The notes under the pieces were generated by a model. It ran no database searches. It was not told where the DNA came from and was given only the letters and a program-made list of their open reading frames with translations. Positions 8,420 to 16,772 of a stretch of 64,000 bases of DNA are shown in pieces (positions within the stretch are counted from its first letter, which is position 1; each line of letters opens with the position of its first letter). The stretch comes from Streptomyces qinglanensis. Its GTDB lineage: Bacteria; Actinomycetota; Actinomycetes; Streptomycetales; Streptomycetaceae. The DNA lies in NCBI RefSeq assembly GCF_900111245.1, contig NZ_FOGO01000006.1:1-64000 (forward strand), read 5' to 3'. A program made the position numbers and the translations under genes.

Positions 8420-8806
8420 ATCAGTACCACTCCCTAACGGCGGCACGGCCAGACCGGGTTCGGCTCCCTGTCCCCGCGCCGGTGCCCGCGGACACCGACG
8501 CGGGGAAGGTCCGGACGCTTCGCACGCCCGGACCCGTGCTGCTCCGCTGCGCGGCGGGACAGCTTCCACCGGTCCACTGCGGCGTCCGTCGTCGGCAAGC
8601 CTCTCCCTGAGCACCCCGTATGCCCGGTCAGCCGCCATGTCATGCCCGGCGGAACCCGCGCCCCGCAGCACGTGGCGGGCGGTACCGCCGCTGCGGTGCT
8701 GCACCACAATGGCACCTGGCTCGAGAGCCCCCCATCCGGGCCGCCCGGCACCCGCAGACCGATCGCCACCGCGGCCGACATCGGCCCACCGGAGAAGAGA
8801 GTCCCC
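8420..8806. other. Divergent control region of the MarR regulator and oxidoreductase
   Basis: 387 bases without a supported gene; it must contain both promoters. The palindrome GGCTCGAGAGCC at 8719-8730, about 80 bases before the oxidoreductase start, is a possible but unremarkable operator for the MarR protein. Confidence 0.35.
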
Positions 8807-9418
8807 ATGCGCATAGCCGCCTATCTGGCGCATCCGCGCCCCGGCAGCTTCAACCACGCCGTGTTCGACGCCGTCGTGGACGAACTGCGGCAGCACGGCT
8901 GCCGAGTACGGGCCCACGACCTGTACGCCGAGGGCTTCGACCCGCTCCTGACCGCGTCGGAGACCGAGACCGTGCAGCCGCTGGGAGCGGCGGCGGACGC
9001 GGACGGCAACACGGATCCGGCGCTCGAACGGCATCGCGCGCAGGTCGCCGAGGCCGACGCGCTGGTCTTCGTCCACCCCAACTGGTGGGGCATGCCCCCC
9101 GCGGTGCTGACCGGCTGGGTGCAGCGGGTTCTGGTGCCCGGCGTCGCATACAAGCTGGCCGCGGCGGAAGGCGAGCCGGCGGGGCTGCTGTCCGCGGACC
9201 GCGCCCTGGTCCTCAACACCTCGGACACCCCGGCGGAGCGGGAGGAGCGCGAGTTCAACGACCCGCTGGACAGTGTCTGGAGGGCCTGCGTCCTGCCGTA
9301 CACGGGCATCACGGACGTGCGGCGCACCGTCTTCCGCACGGTCACCGACGCCGACGCGGCACGCCGCTCCGACTGGCTGCGGCAGGCCCGGGCCTTGGCG
9401 GCCGCGCTCCTGGACTGA
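8807..9418 (+). CDS. NAD(P)H quinone oxidoreductase, flavodoxin fold
   Basis: 203 residues related to MdaB/KefF-type NAD(P)H dehydrogenases that reduce quinones by two electrons with bound FAD/FMN. Motifs: N-terminal flavin-phosphate loop AAYLAHPRPGSFNHAVFDAV, the central VFVHPNWWGMPPAVLTGWVQRVL, typical of this family, and VLNTSDTP. ATG 8807 has GGAG ten bases upstream. Divergent from a MarR regulator, so induction by quinone or electrophile stress is an inference from context. Confidence 0.88.
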   Translation: MRIAAYLAHPRPGSFNHAVFDAVVDELRQHGCRVRAHDLYAEGFDPLLTASETETVQPLGAAADADGNTDPALERHRAQVAEADALVFVHPNWWGMPPAVLTGWVQRVLVPGVAYKLAAAEGEPAGLLSADRALVLNTSDTPAEREEREFNDPLDSVWRACVLPYTGITDVRRTVFRTVTDADAARRSDWLRQARALAAALLD

Positions 9419-9450
9419 CCTCCGGCGGAGTTCCCGGCGCCGCCTCGGGG

Positions 9451-10116
9451 TCAGTGCACGTCCGGCCCCGTGCCGGGCGGCTGCTGCCGGTGAGCGGCGG
9501 CGAGCCCGCGGGACAGCCCGGGGCGGGAGGGGCGGCCCCGCTCGGCCGCGGCAGCGCTGGCGCGGGCGTTGAGGAGCGAGTCGAAGAGGGCGCGCCCCGC
9601 CAGCAGTGCGGCCCGCATCTTCTCGGTCTCAGCGGCGTCCGGGGCCGAGCCGCCGCCGGCGCGCCGCGCGTCCCGGAGTTGCCGGTACCCCTGGACCCGC
9701 CGGGCGTGGTGCACCGAGAGCGCGGCGAGGCGTTCCTCGAACGGCAGTCCGGCGGGGTATCCCCGCTCTTCGGACAGCCGCTCCAGCAGCGTCTCGGCCG
9801 CACCGAGTGCCCGGGCCGGGGAGTCGACGAAGTCCTCCTGGGCGGCTTTCCACTGCGCGAGATAGCGCTCCCGCGCGCCGGAGGCGAGCGGCTGCACCGC
9901 GAGGGCGCCGTACCGCTCGAGCCGGCCGGACAACTCGCGCCGCGTGGTGCGGGCGTCGCCGTGCCGCCGGGCCAGGACACGCGTGTACTCGGGGCCGAAC
10001 CGGCGCTCCAGCAGCCGCGCCTCCACGGCCGCCGCCCGCCGCCGCAGACGGAGCGCGAGGACGAAGGCGACGGCCAGGATCACGGCCGTACCGGCGACGA
10101 GCAGGAGGGTGAACAT
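9451..10116 (-). CDS. Membrane-anchored hypothetical protein
   Basis: 221 residues. A single N-terminal membrane helix (FTLLLVAGTAVILAVAFVLAL) followed by RLRRR, so the body should be cytoplasmic. The body is helical and rich in Arg, Glu and Ala (RRFGPEYTRVLARRHGD, HARRVQGYRQLRDARRAGG), resembling uncharacterised actinobacterial proteins annotated only as secreted or membrane proteins. ATG 10116 with GGAGAAGG upstream. Convergent with the oxidoreductase gene 32 bases away. No function can be assigned. Confidence 0.7.
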   Translation of the reverse strand: MFTLLLVAGTAVILAVAFVLALRLRRRAAAVEARLLERRFGPEYTRVLARRHGDARTTRRELSGRLERYGALAVQPLASGARERYLAQWKAAQEDFVDSPARALGAAETLLERLSEERGYPAGLPFEERLAALSVHHARRVQGYRQLRDARRAGGGSAPDAAETEKMRAALLAGRALFDSLLNARASAAAAERGRPSRPGLSRGLAAAHRQQPPGTGPDVH

Positions 10117-10430
10117 GGGCACCTTCTCCCCGGCTCCCGGCGGGAGGCGTCCGGGAGCCGTGCTGAGGGGCGGGCCGCGGAGGAGGGGCCCGGCATCTGC
10201 CCGGCTTCCCGGACACCGCGCCGGTAAACCACGAACCGCGCCCGCAGGGGCCGAATACGCTCGGAGGCAACGAAGTTGACGTGCTGTCATCCGATGAGGG
10301 GATGCGGGAGGAGCGCATGTGCCCCTGTTGCCCTTCGTTACCGGTCGTCCGTGTCCGCCCGCGCTCCCCGCTCGCTAGGATCCGGAGCAGATGTCCGGGC
10401 ACGGGGCCCGGGGGAGTGCGGTTGGGGTGA
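10117..10430. other. Divergent intergenic region
   Basis: 314 bases with no supported gene, separating the membrane protein from the cold-shock gene. A TAGGAT hexamer at 10376-10381, about 50 bases before the cold-shock start, fits a Streptomyces -10 box; no good -35 is evident. Confidence 0.35.
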
Positions 10431-10883
10431 ATGGTGAATACAGTTGTCGGTCGAGTCGTCCGTTTCGACGGTGCGCGGGGGTACGGGTTCATCGCCCCGG
10501 ACCACGGAGGCGAGGACGTCTTCCTGCATGCGAACGACCTGATGATGCCGGAATCGTTCGTGCACAGCGGCGTCGCGGTGGAGTTCGAGATCGAGGACGG
10601 GGACCGGGGCCTGAAAGCCTCCTCCGTCCGGCTGCTGGACCGCTCGGACGCGGGGCCCGAGACCGCTTCGCCTGGCAGGGACCGGGCCCCGCACGGACCG
10701 GCCGCCTCCCGCGGTGAGGACGGGGAGGATCCGATGTGCGACGTGCTCGGTGTCGCCGAGTACACCAGGGCGGTGACGGAACTGCTGCTGGAGACGGCAC
10801 CGGACCTGACCGGCGCGCAGATCCTCGACATCCGCCGGCGTCTGGTGCAGTTCGGGAAGAGCCACGGCTGGGCCGAGGACTGA
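10431..10883 (+). CDS. Cold-shock-domain protein with C-terminal extension
   Basis: 150 residues. The first 68 are an S1-like cold-shock fold with RNP1-like GARGYGFIAP and RNP2-like EDVFLHAND, binding single-stranded nucleic acid. A charged linker (PGRDRAPHGPAASRGED) joins it to a helical C-terminal part (VTELLLETAPDLTGAQILDI). Normal bacterial Csp proteins are 65-70 residues, so the extension is the unusual part; this two-part form occurs in actinomycetes. ATG 10431 follows GGGGTGA. A hairpin terminator follows 14 bases after the stop. Confidence 0.88.
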   Translation: MVNTVVGRVVRFDGARGYGFIAPDHGGEDVFLHANDLMMPESFVHSGVAVEFEIEDGDRGLKASSVRLLDRSDAGPETASPGRDRAPHGPAASRGEDGEDPMCDVLGVAEYTRAVTELLLETAPDLTGAQILDIRRRLVQFGKSHGWAED

Positions 10884-10896
10884 CCGCGGCGTGCGG

Positions 10897-10929
10897 CCCG
10901 CGGCGGCCCGCCGTGCGGGCCGCCGCGGG
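10897..10929. terminator. Bidirectional hairpin terminator
   Basis: Perfect 14-bp stem CCCGCGGCGGCCCG / CGGGCCGCCGCGGG with a CCGTG loop, lying between the convergent cold-shock and GNAT genes. Its symmetry would serve both transcripts. Confidence 0.8.
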
Positions 10930-10940
10930 TGCCGGCGGGG

Positions 10941-11486
10941 TCAGATGCCGAAGGCGGCGGGGTAGCGGATGACCCCGGAGGGCGCCGGCCCCGCCTCCGC
11001 GTCCAGGACGAGGGCCATCAGGGCCTCCTCCGGTACCTCGACGGGTGCGCGGATCCCGAACCGGGAGGCCGGCAGGAACCCGAACCGGGGGTAGTACTCC
11101 GGATGCCCGAGGACGAGCACCAGATTCTCATCGCGGTCCCGGGCCGCCTCCAGCGCGGCCCGGATCGCCGCCGTACCGGCCCCGGTGCGCTGACATGAGG
11201 GCAGCACCGCGCACGGGGCCAGCGTGAGCGCGGGATGTCCGGCCACGTGGCAGCGGGTGAGCAGGGCCTGCCCGACCGGAGTGCCGTCGGGCGTCTCCGC
11301 GAGCAGGGAGAGTCCGTCGAGCCACGCGTCGGGATCGGCGCGCAGCGCCTCGACGAGATCGGCCTCCGCGGACGTCGGGAAGGCCGCGAGGAGGATCCGG
11401 CGGATCGCGGCGGCGTCCGCAGCGGAGCCGGACCGCTCAGGTCGGGTGGTGAAAGAGCCTGCGGAAGGCTGGGACAACGGGAACAC
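10941..11486 (-). CDS. GNAT N-acetyltransferase (YhbS-like)
   Basis: 181 residues. The GNAT acetyl-CoA-binding region is visible as LAPCAVLPSCQRTGAGTAAIRAALEAARD (R/Q-x-x-G-x-G/A pattern), followed by LVLVLGHPEYYPRFGFLPAS, the β-strand and PRFGF signature of the YhbS subgroup. Substrate unknown. The GTG at 11486 gives the full fold, but its ribosome site (GAAGG directly abutting) is poor. A 24-codon reading frame with a better site lies just upstream, so translation may be coupled or start differently. Confidence 0.83.
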   Translation of the reverse strand: MFPLSQPSAGSFTTRPERSGSAADAAAIRRILLAAFPTSAEADLVEALRADPDAWLDGLSLLAETPDGTPVGQALLTRCHVAGHPALTLAPCAVLPSCQRTGAGTAAIRAALEAARDRDENLVLVLGHPEYYPRFGFLPASRFGIRAPVEVPEEALMALVLDAEAGPAPSGVIRYPAAFGI

Positions 11487-11561
11487 CTTCGATACGAGGG
11501 GTCCCGGTGCTGGCGGCGTGCTCGCAGGGCGCCCGGCACACGGCCGGCCGACGCCCCGGGC

Positions 11562-11636
11562 TCAGGCCGGAACCGGGACAGGGGAAAGGGAAACTGTCCG
11601 GACACCGCGCGAAGCGGTGGTCTGCACGGCAATCAT
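11562..11636 (-). CDS. Possible 24-residue leader peptide
   Basis: A short frame MIAVQTTASRGVRTVSLSPV... ending 75 bases before the GNAT start, on the same strand. It has a good GGGGAG ribosome site eight bases before its ATG and sits immediately downstream of a 13-bp hairpin. I do not recognise the peptide. It could be a regulatory upstream ORF, a fragment of a longer gene, or chance. Confidence 0.35.
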   Translation of the reverse strand: MIAVQTTASRGVRTVSLSPVPVPA

Positions 11637-11660
11637 CAGCTCATCTCCCCTGGTCTCGTC

Positions 11661-11691
11661 CGGATCGGCGACCCGGGCGGTCGCCGATCCG
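11661..11691. terminator. 13-bp hairpin between two minus-strand genes
   Basis: Stem CGGATCGGCGACC / GGTCGCCGATCCG with loop CGGGC. It is 128 bases past the LysM-transglycosylase stop and just upstream of the short leader frame, so it could terminate the former or act in the leader of the latter. Confidence 0.55.
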
Positions 11692-11818
11692 AGACGCTAG
11701 CACAGCTCCGGTACGGGGCTCCCGCGGGGCGGGGAGCCCCGGGAGCCCGCCCCCGGTCCGCCGTGACGGCGCACGGACCGGGGACGGCGGACCGGATTCG
11801 GCGGCATCCCGGTGCGGG

Positions 11819-12484
11819 TCAGTACCAGCCGTGCGCGTCGTGGAAGGCGAGTGCCGCCTGCCAGGAGCCGTACCGCTCCTTGACATAGCGCTCGGCACCG
11901 GCGTGCTGTTCGGCGACCGTGCCCTTGCCCCAGGGCTGGTCGGTCTGGAACAGCCCGTGGTACTTGCCGTTCTGCGCGTTCGGGTTGCCGCTGGACTCCC
12001 GGCGGATGATCTCCGCCTTGGCCGCGCTCTCCGCCGTCGAGGCGCCCGGCGCGGCGGGAGCGCTGCTCCGCGGCGCCTGCTGCTCAGGGGCGGATTCCTG
12101 CTGCTCGGGGACGGGTTGCTGGTTCTGCGGCGCCGGCTCCTGCCCGGCGCTGGGCCCGGTCGCGCTGCCCGGGGCCGCCGGGGCGGGCCGGGGTGCGGCC
12201 TCCTCGATGGTCAGCCGCTGCCCGGGGTAGATCCGGTCGGGATCGGGAAGCGCGTTCCGCTCCGCGAGTTCCTGCCATCTGGTGCCGTGACTCCGGGCCA
12301 CCTCGGAGAGCGTGTCGCCGGGCCGCACCTGGTAGGTGGTGGTCGTGGGGTCCTGACGCTGCGCGGCCTCCGTGTGCGTGTGCGTGTCGGATGACTGCCC
12401 CTCCTGCGCGAAGGCAGGCGCGGCCGGAACGGCGACCGCGGCAGCCGTGAGGACGCCGAAGGTGGCGATCTTGGTCTTACGCAT
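11819..12484 (-). CDS. LysM domain secreted transglycosylase
   Basis: 221 residues: Sec signal (KTKIATFGVLTAAAVAVPAAPAFA), one LysM repeat for glycan binding (TYQVRPGDTLSEVARSHGT ... IYPGQRL, about residues 50-92), a Pro/Gln/Ser-rich linker, and a C-terminal transglycosylase-like domain with catalytic-Glu context IIRRESSGNPNAQNGKYHGLFQ and ending AFHDAHGWY. The catalytic domain is the short actinobacterial (Rpf-related) type. ATG 12484 is chosen because AAGGAC is ten bases upstream; a TTG three codons earlier is possible. Acts on peptidoglycan outside the cell; timing unknown. Confidence 0.88.
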   Translation of the reverse strand: MRKTKIATFGVLTAAAVAVPAAPAFAQEGQSSDTHTHTEAAQRQDPTTTTYQVRPGDTLSEVARSHGTRWQELAERNALPDPDRIYPGQRLTIEEAAPRPAPAAPGSATGPSAGQEPAPQNQQPVPEQQESAPEQQAPRSSAPAAPGASTAESAAKAEIIRRESSGNPNAQNGKYHGLFQTDQPWGKGTVAEQHAGAERYVKERYGSWQAALAFHDAHGWY

Positions 12485-12651
12485 CTGAATCAAGTCCTTA
12501 CCGTCGAGCCCGGAAGCTCTCTGTTGGGGTCAGAGGAAAGCCCGTCAGGGCCGTAGCAAACTCCGTCAGATGCCGTCCGGGCCGACGATCCGTTCTGCTT
12601 TGCCGATCTTTCACCCGTCCAGAGGTACCCGGCGTCCCCGATGGGCGGTAC

Positions 12652-13215
12652 CTAGGCGGGGTTGGCCCGCAGCCAGTCCAGAACCTGCGCGGCGTGCCGG
12701 TCCGGAGGGAAGACGGGGTGGAAGACGTGCTCGATCGCACCGTCGCGGACGATCAGGGTGAGGCGCCGGTAGAACAGCCGCCCGTCCACTTCGAGAACGG
12801 GCATCCGCAAGGCTCCCGCGAGCGTCAGCACCGGATCGGAGAGCAAGCCGAACGGCAGCCGCAGCCGCCCGGCGAGTTCGCGCTGGCACGGGCTGTCCTG
12901 ACCGGAGAGGCCGAACACGCGGGACGCCCCGGCGGTGAGCAGCTCCGCGTGCCGGTCGCGGAATCCGCACGCTTCCTGGAGACAACCTGCCGCGCCGGGG
13001 ACGGAGTCCCAGCCGTCGGGCAGTTCACGGGGGCGGGCGGCGCGGGGAAAGGCATACAGGACGGTGCGCCCGGTGCCCAGCCGGTCCAGGGCGACCAGCC
13101 GGCCGTCGAGATGCGGGAGTTCGAGGTGGGGCAGCCGCGTTCCGGGCAGATGGTCGGCGGCACCGTCGTCCTCGGGTTCGGGAAGTCCCGCGGGCAGTCG
13201 CGTCAGGTCGTCCAC
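12652..13215 (-). CDS. Peroxiredoxin (AhpC/TSA, redoxin-like)
   Basis: 187 residues. Thioredoxin-fold peroxidase expected to reduce peroxides. The segment AARPRELPDGWDSVPGAAG followed by CLQEACGFRDRHAELL carries the candidate active cysteines; FGLSGQDSPCQRELAGRL and LPFGLLSDPVLTLAGALRMP are standard downstream elements. The usual PxxxTxxC context is altered to PGAAGCLQEAC, as in a subset of actinobacterial proteins. GTG 13215 has GGGAAGG upstream. It is divergent from a DeoR regulator, but a functional link is not evident. Confidence 0.82.
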   Translation of the reverse strand: MDDLTRLPAGLPEPEDDGAADHLPGTRLPHLELPHLDGRLVALDRLGTGRTVLYAFPRAARPRELPDGWDSVPGAAGCLQEACGFRDRHAELLTAGASRVFGLSGQDSPCQRELAGRLRLPFGLLSDPVLTLAGALRMPVLEVDGRLFYRRLTLIVRDGAIEHVFHPVFPPDRHAAQVLDWLRANPA

Positions 13216-13358
13216 GTGGTGTCCTTCCCCGTGCCGGGGCGCGTGCGGTGGGGTCCCCGGAACGCTATCCGCGCCCGCGCCGCACCGGCCGCACGACTCC
13301 GGGTCCGTACGGCCCGTGGAGCGGAACGGGCACCGAACGGGCGAGTGTTCGCCTCCAA

Positions 13359-13379
13359 CGGTCGAAACCCGCTCGACCG
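13359..13379. promoter_or_regulatory. Inverted repeat in the peroxiredoxin / DeoR divergent region
   Basis: CGGTCGA-N7-TCGACCG, a perfect 7-bp inverted repeat in the 334-base gap between the divergent peroxiredoxin and DeoR genes. It could be an operator for the DeoR protein. No other element stands out in this gap. Confidence 0.35.
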
Positions 13380-13549
13380 CTGATACGTCGTGCCTGCTCA
13401 GAAGCGTCTCAGCGGGCGGTACCGACGGGCAGAAGCGGTCACGAACTCCTTCGCCGGGAGGCTGGTCGTACCGCACAGGGCCCGGTACAACTCTCCACAC
13501 GGGCAGGAACGGGCATGTCCGTGACCGAACGGAGAGGGGCGACGGGGCC

Positions 13550-14311
13550 ATGAGCGCGGCGGAGCGGCAGCGGCAGATCGTCGGCGCGGCGCGGCGGCTG
13601 GGCTCCGTCGAGGTGGCTGCGCTGGCGGAGGAACTGGGCGTCGCCAAGGAGACGGTCCGCCGCGACCTGCGGGTGCTGGAGGAACACGGGCTGCTGCGCC
13701 GGACCCACGGCGGCGCCTATCCGGTGGAGAGCGCCGGGTTCGAGACGACCCTGGCGTACCGCACCACCATGCACGTGCCCGAGAAGCGGCGGATCGCCTC
13801 GGCTGCCGTCGAACTGCTCGGGGACGCCGAGACGGTCTTCGTCGACGAGGGGTTCACCCCGCAGCTGATCGCCGAGGCGCTGCCCCGGGACCGGCGGCTG
13901 ACCGTGGTGACGGCCTCGCTGCCGGTGGCGCGGGTGCTGGCGGCGGAGGAGGAGTTCACCGTGCTGCTGCTCGGCGGGCGGGTACGGGGCGGCACCCTGG
14001 CCACCGTCGAGCACTGGACGACGAAGATGCTCGCCGGGTTCGTCATCGATCTGGCCTTCGTGGGCGCCAACGGCATCTCCCGGGAGCACGGTCTGACCAC
14101 TCCGGACCCGGCGGTCAGCGAGGTCAAGGCGCAGGCCATGCGAGCCGCGCGGCGACGGATCTTCGCGGGGCTGCACACCAAGTTCGGCGCGGTGAGCTTC
14201 TGCCGCTTCGCGGAGGTCGCCGACTTCGAGGCGCTGGTCACCTCGGTGAACCTGCCCGCCCCGGAAGCGCACCGCTACGCGTTGCGCGGGCCGCAGGTCA
14301 TCAGGGTCTGA
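13550..14311 (+). CDS. DeoR/GlpR-family sugar operon regulator
   Basis: 253 residues. N-terminal DeoR helix-turn-helix: RQRQIVGAARRLGSVEVAALAEELGVAKETVRRDLRVLEEHGLLRRTHGG, with the family RTHGGA signature. The C-terminal sugar-phosphate sensor domain has FVDEGFTPQLIAEAL, TVVTASLPVARVL, LLLGGRVRGGTLATVE and FVGANGISREHGLTTPD. It should repress the adjacent ABC importer and dehydrogenase operon that starts 90 bases downstream in the same direction, released by a phosphorylated sugar. ATG 13550 with GGAG upstream. Confidence 0.9.
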   Translation: MSAAERQRQIVGAARRLGSVEVAALAEELGVAKETVRRDLRVLEEHGLLRRTHGGAYPVESAGFETTLAYRTTMHVPEKRRIASAAVELLGDAETVFVDEGFTPQLIAEALPRDRRLTVVTASLPVARVLAAEEEFTVLLLGGRVRGGTLATVEHWTTKMLAGFVIDLAFVGANGISREHGLTTPDPAVSEVKAQAMRAARRRIFAGLHTKFGAVSFCRFAEVADFEALVTSVNLPAPEAHRYALRGPQVIRV

Positions 14312-14400
14312 GCCAACCCCCCCCCGCTCCCCCTTCTGCACGGGCGGCCGTACCGCACGCCCGCGTTCGACCGGAATATCACGATTCGCCAGGAGTTCAT

Positions 14401-15804
14401 ATGCGCTGTCAGAGCAGGCCGCAGGGCCGGATACGCAGCCGACCACATCGGGCCAAGGCGGTCAGGGCAGCCACCGCCGCCGCCATGGCGAGTGCGCTGC
14501 TCGCGCTGTCCGCCTGCGCAGGTGCGGGCAGCCTCGGCTCCGGCGGCGACACGATCAACGTGCTGATGGTGAACAACCCGCAGATGCTGGACCTGCAGAA
14601 GCTCACCGCGGAGCACTTCACCGCGGAGACCGGCATCAAGGTCAAGTTCACGGCGCTCCCGGAGAACGACGTACGGGACAAGATCAGCCAGGACTTCGCC
14701 AACCAGGCCGGGCAGTACGACGTGGCGACGCTCAGCAACTACGAGACGCCGATCTTCGCCAAGAACGACTGGCTGCGCTCGCTGACCCCCTACACCCGCA
14801 AGGACAAGCGCTTCGACCAGCAGGACATCCTCCCCCCGGTGCGCGAGTCGCTCAGTGGCGAGGACGGCCAGGTCTACGCCGAGCCGTTCTACGGCGAGTC
14901 GTCCTTCCTGATGTACCGCAAGGACGTCTTCGCCCAGGAGGGCCTGAAGATGCCCGCGCACCCCACCTGGCCGCAGGTGGCGAAGCTCGCCGCGAAGGCC
15001 GACGGCGCCCAGCACGGCATGAAGGGCATCTGCCTGCGCGGGCTGCCGGGCTGGGGCGAACTCGTCGCCCCGCTGACGACGGTGGTGAACACCTTCGGCG
15101 GGACCTGGTTCGACAAGGACTGGAACGCGCGGCTGAAGGACCCCGCCTTCCGGAAGGCGACCGAGTTCTATGTGGACCTGGTGCGCAAGCACGGCGAGTC
15201 CGGGGCCTCCCAGTCCGGGTACGCGGAGTGCCTGAACAACATGACCCAGGGCAAGACCGCGATGTGGTACGACGCCACGGCCGGGGCCGGGTCCCTGGAG
15301 GGCGCGAAGTCCAAGGTGAAGGGCAAGATCGGCTACGTGCCCGCACCGGTGGTGAAGACCCGCAGCTCGGGCTGGCTCTACAGCTGGGCCTGGGGCATCC
15401 AGAAGGCGAGCCGGAACCCGGACAAGGCGTGGAAGTTCATCTCCTGGGCCTCCGGCAAGGAGTACGAGAAGTTGGTCGGTGAGAAGTTCGGCTGGGCCAA
15501 CGTCCCGGCGGGCAAGCGGGCCTCCACCTACGAGCTGCCGGAGTACAAGAAGGCGGCCGGTGCCTTCCACGAGGTCACCCGGGAGGCCATCACCGAGGCC
15601 GAGCCGCGCGACCCCGGCGTGCAGCGGCGGCCGACAATCGGCATCCAGTTCGTCGACATCCCCGAGTTCGCCGACCTCGGGACGAAGGTCTCGCACGAGA
15701 TCAGCGCCGCCATCGCGGGCCGCCAGTCGGTGGACGAGGCGCTGCGCAAGGCCCAGAAGCTGGCCCAGGAGGTCTCCGACGACTACGAGGGGCGAGGGCA
15801 ATGA
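14401..15804 (+). CDS. ABC sugar/polyol-binding lipoprotein
   Basis: 467 residues, family 1 extracellular solute-binding protein. A twin-Arg-like basic N-terminus, then a lipobox LLALSACAG (Cys lipidated). Core features: DTINVLMVNNPQMLDLQKL, ETGIKVKFTALPENDVRDKI, QYDVATLSNYETPIFAKN, YAEPFYGESSFLMYRKDVF, and AWGIQKASRNPDKAWKF. Close in layout to binding proteins for mannitol, sorbitol and similar polyols. ATG 14401 with AGGAGTTCAT upstream. Its stop overlaps the first permease start (ATGA). Confidence 0.9.
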   Translation: MRCQSRPQGRIRSRPHRAKAVRAATAAAMASALLALSACAGAGSLGSGGDTINVLMVNNPQMLDLQKLTAEHFTAETGIKVKFTALPENDVRDKISQDFANQAGQYDVATLSNYETPIFAKNDWLRSLTPYTRKDKRFDQQDILPPVRESLSGEDGQVYAEPFYGESSFLMYRKDVFAQEGLKMPAHPTWPQVAKLAAKADGAQHGMKGICLRGLPGWGELVAPLTTVVNTFGGTWFDKDWNARLKDPAFRKATEFYVDLVRKHGESGASQSGYAECLNNMTQGKTAMWYDATAGAGSLEGAKSKVKGKIGYVPAPVVKTRSSGWLYSWAWGIQKASRNPDKAWKFISWASGKEYEKLVGEKFGWANVPAGKRASTYELPEYKKAAGAFHEVTREAITEAEPRDPGVQRRPTIGIQFVDIPEFADLGTKVSHEISAAIAGRQSVDEALRKAQKLAQEVSDDYEGRGQ

Positions 15805-16772
15805 GCACTCCGACCACCACGGCCCCGGGCGCGCACGACGAGAAGCGTCCGCCGGCCGCCCGGGCCGCCGCCGCGCCGAAGGGGCCGCCCAACCGGCTGC
15901 GCGGCTGGGTCACCCGCGCGCCGCTGCTGCCCGCCCTGGTCTTCCTGATCATCGTCACCCAGTTGCCGTTCGCGGCCACGCTGGTGGTCTCGTTCTTCGA
16001 CTGGAACGCGCTCTACCCCGAGGCCCGGTCCTTCGGCGGCTTCGCGAACTACCAGGAAGTGCTCAGCGATCCCGAGCTGCGCGACTCCGTGCTGACGACC
16101 GCGGTGCTGACCGCGGTCGTCGTCCTGGTCAGCCTGGTGCTCGGGCTGCTGCTGGCGCTGCTGCTCGACCGCAGCTTCCGCGGCCGCGGCGTGGTGCGCA
16201 CGCTGCTGATCGCGCCGTTCCTGCTGGTCCCGGTGGCCGCGGCGCTGCTGTGGAAGCACGTGCTGTACAACCCCGAGTACGGGCTCTTCAACGGCGTGCT
16301 GAGCTGGCTGTTCGGGGACGACGCACCACAGCCGGAGTGGGTGGCCGAGATGCCGCTCGGCGCCGTGGAGATGGCGCTGATCTGGCAGTGGACGCCGTTC
16401 ATGATGCTGATCCTGCTCGCCGGGCTGCAGAGCCGGCCCGCCGACTCGATCGAGGCCGCCCGGATCGACGGGGCCGGGGCCTGGCAGATCTTCCGCTATC
16501 TGACGCTGCCGCACCTGCGCCGGTATCTGGAGCTGGGGGCGCTGCTGGGGTCGATCTACATCGTGCAGAACTTCGACGCCGTCTTCACCATCACCTCCGG
16601 CGGGCTGGGCACCGCCAATCTGCCGTACACCATCTACCAGACCTTCTACCAGGGCCATGAGTACGGCCTCGCCTCGGCCGCCGGCGTGCTCGTCGTCATC
16701 GGCTCGCTGATCATCGCCACCCTCGCGCTGCGGGTGGTCTCGTCCCTCTTCCGCGAGGAGGTCCGCGCATGA
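15801..16772 (+). CDS. ABC sugar permease 1 (MalF-type)
   Basis: 323 residues, six predicted membrane helices after a Pro/Ala-rich cytoplasmic tail. The EAA loop for ATPase docking is EAARIDGAGAWQIFRYLTLPHLR. N-terminal membrane segment LVFLIIVTQLPFAATLVVSFFDW. Overlaps the binding-protein stop and the next permease start by four bases each, so the operon is translationally coupled. No ATPase gene is in the operon; as in many Streptomyces sugar importers a shared MsiK-type ATPase elsewhere is expected. Confidence 0.9.
   Translation: MSTPTTTAPGAHDEKRPPAARAAAAPKGPPNRLRGWVTRAPLLPALVFLIIVTQLPFAATLVVSFFDWNALYPEARSFGGFANYQEVLSDPELRDSVLTTAVLTAVVVLVSLVLGLLLALLLDRSFRGRGVVRTLLIAPFLLVPVAAALLWKHVLYNPEYGLFNGVLSWLFGDDAPQPEWVAEMPLGAVEMALIWQWTPFMMLILLAGLQSRPADSIEAARIDGAGAWQIFRYLTLPHLRRYLELGALLGSIYIVQNFDAVFTITSGGLGTANLPYTIYQTFYQGHEYGLASAAGVLVVIGSLIIATLALRVVSSLFREEVRA

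Noticed and set aside
8620..10227. A 535-codon plus-strand frame after the MarR gene
   Set aside because: It overlaps the flavodoxin-fold gene in another frame and the opposite-strand membrane protein; no domain or ribosome site.
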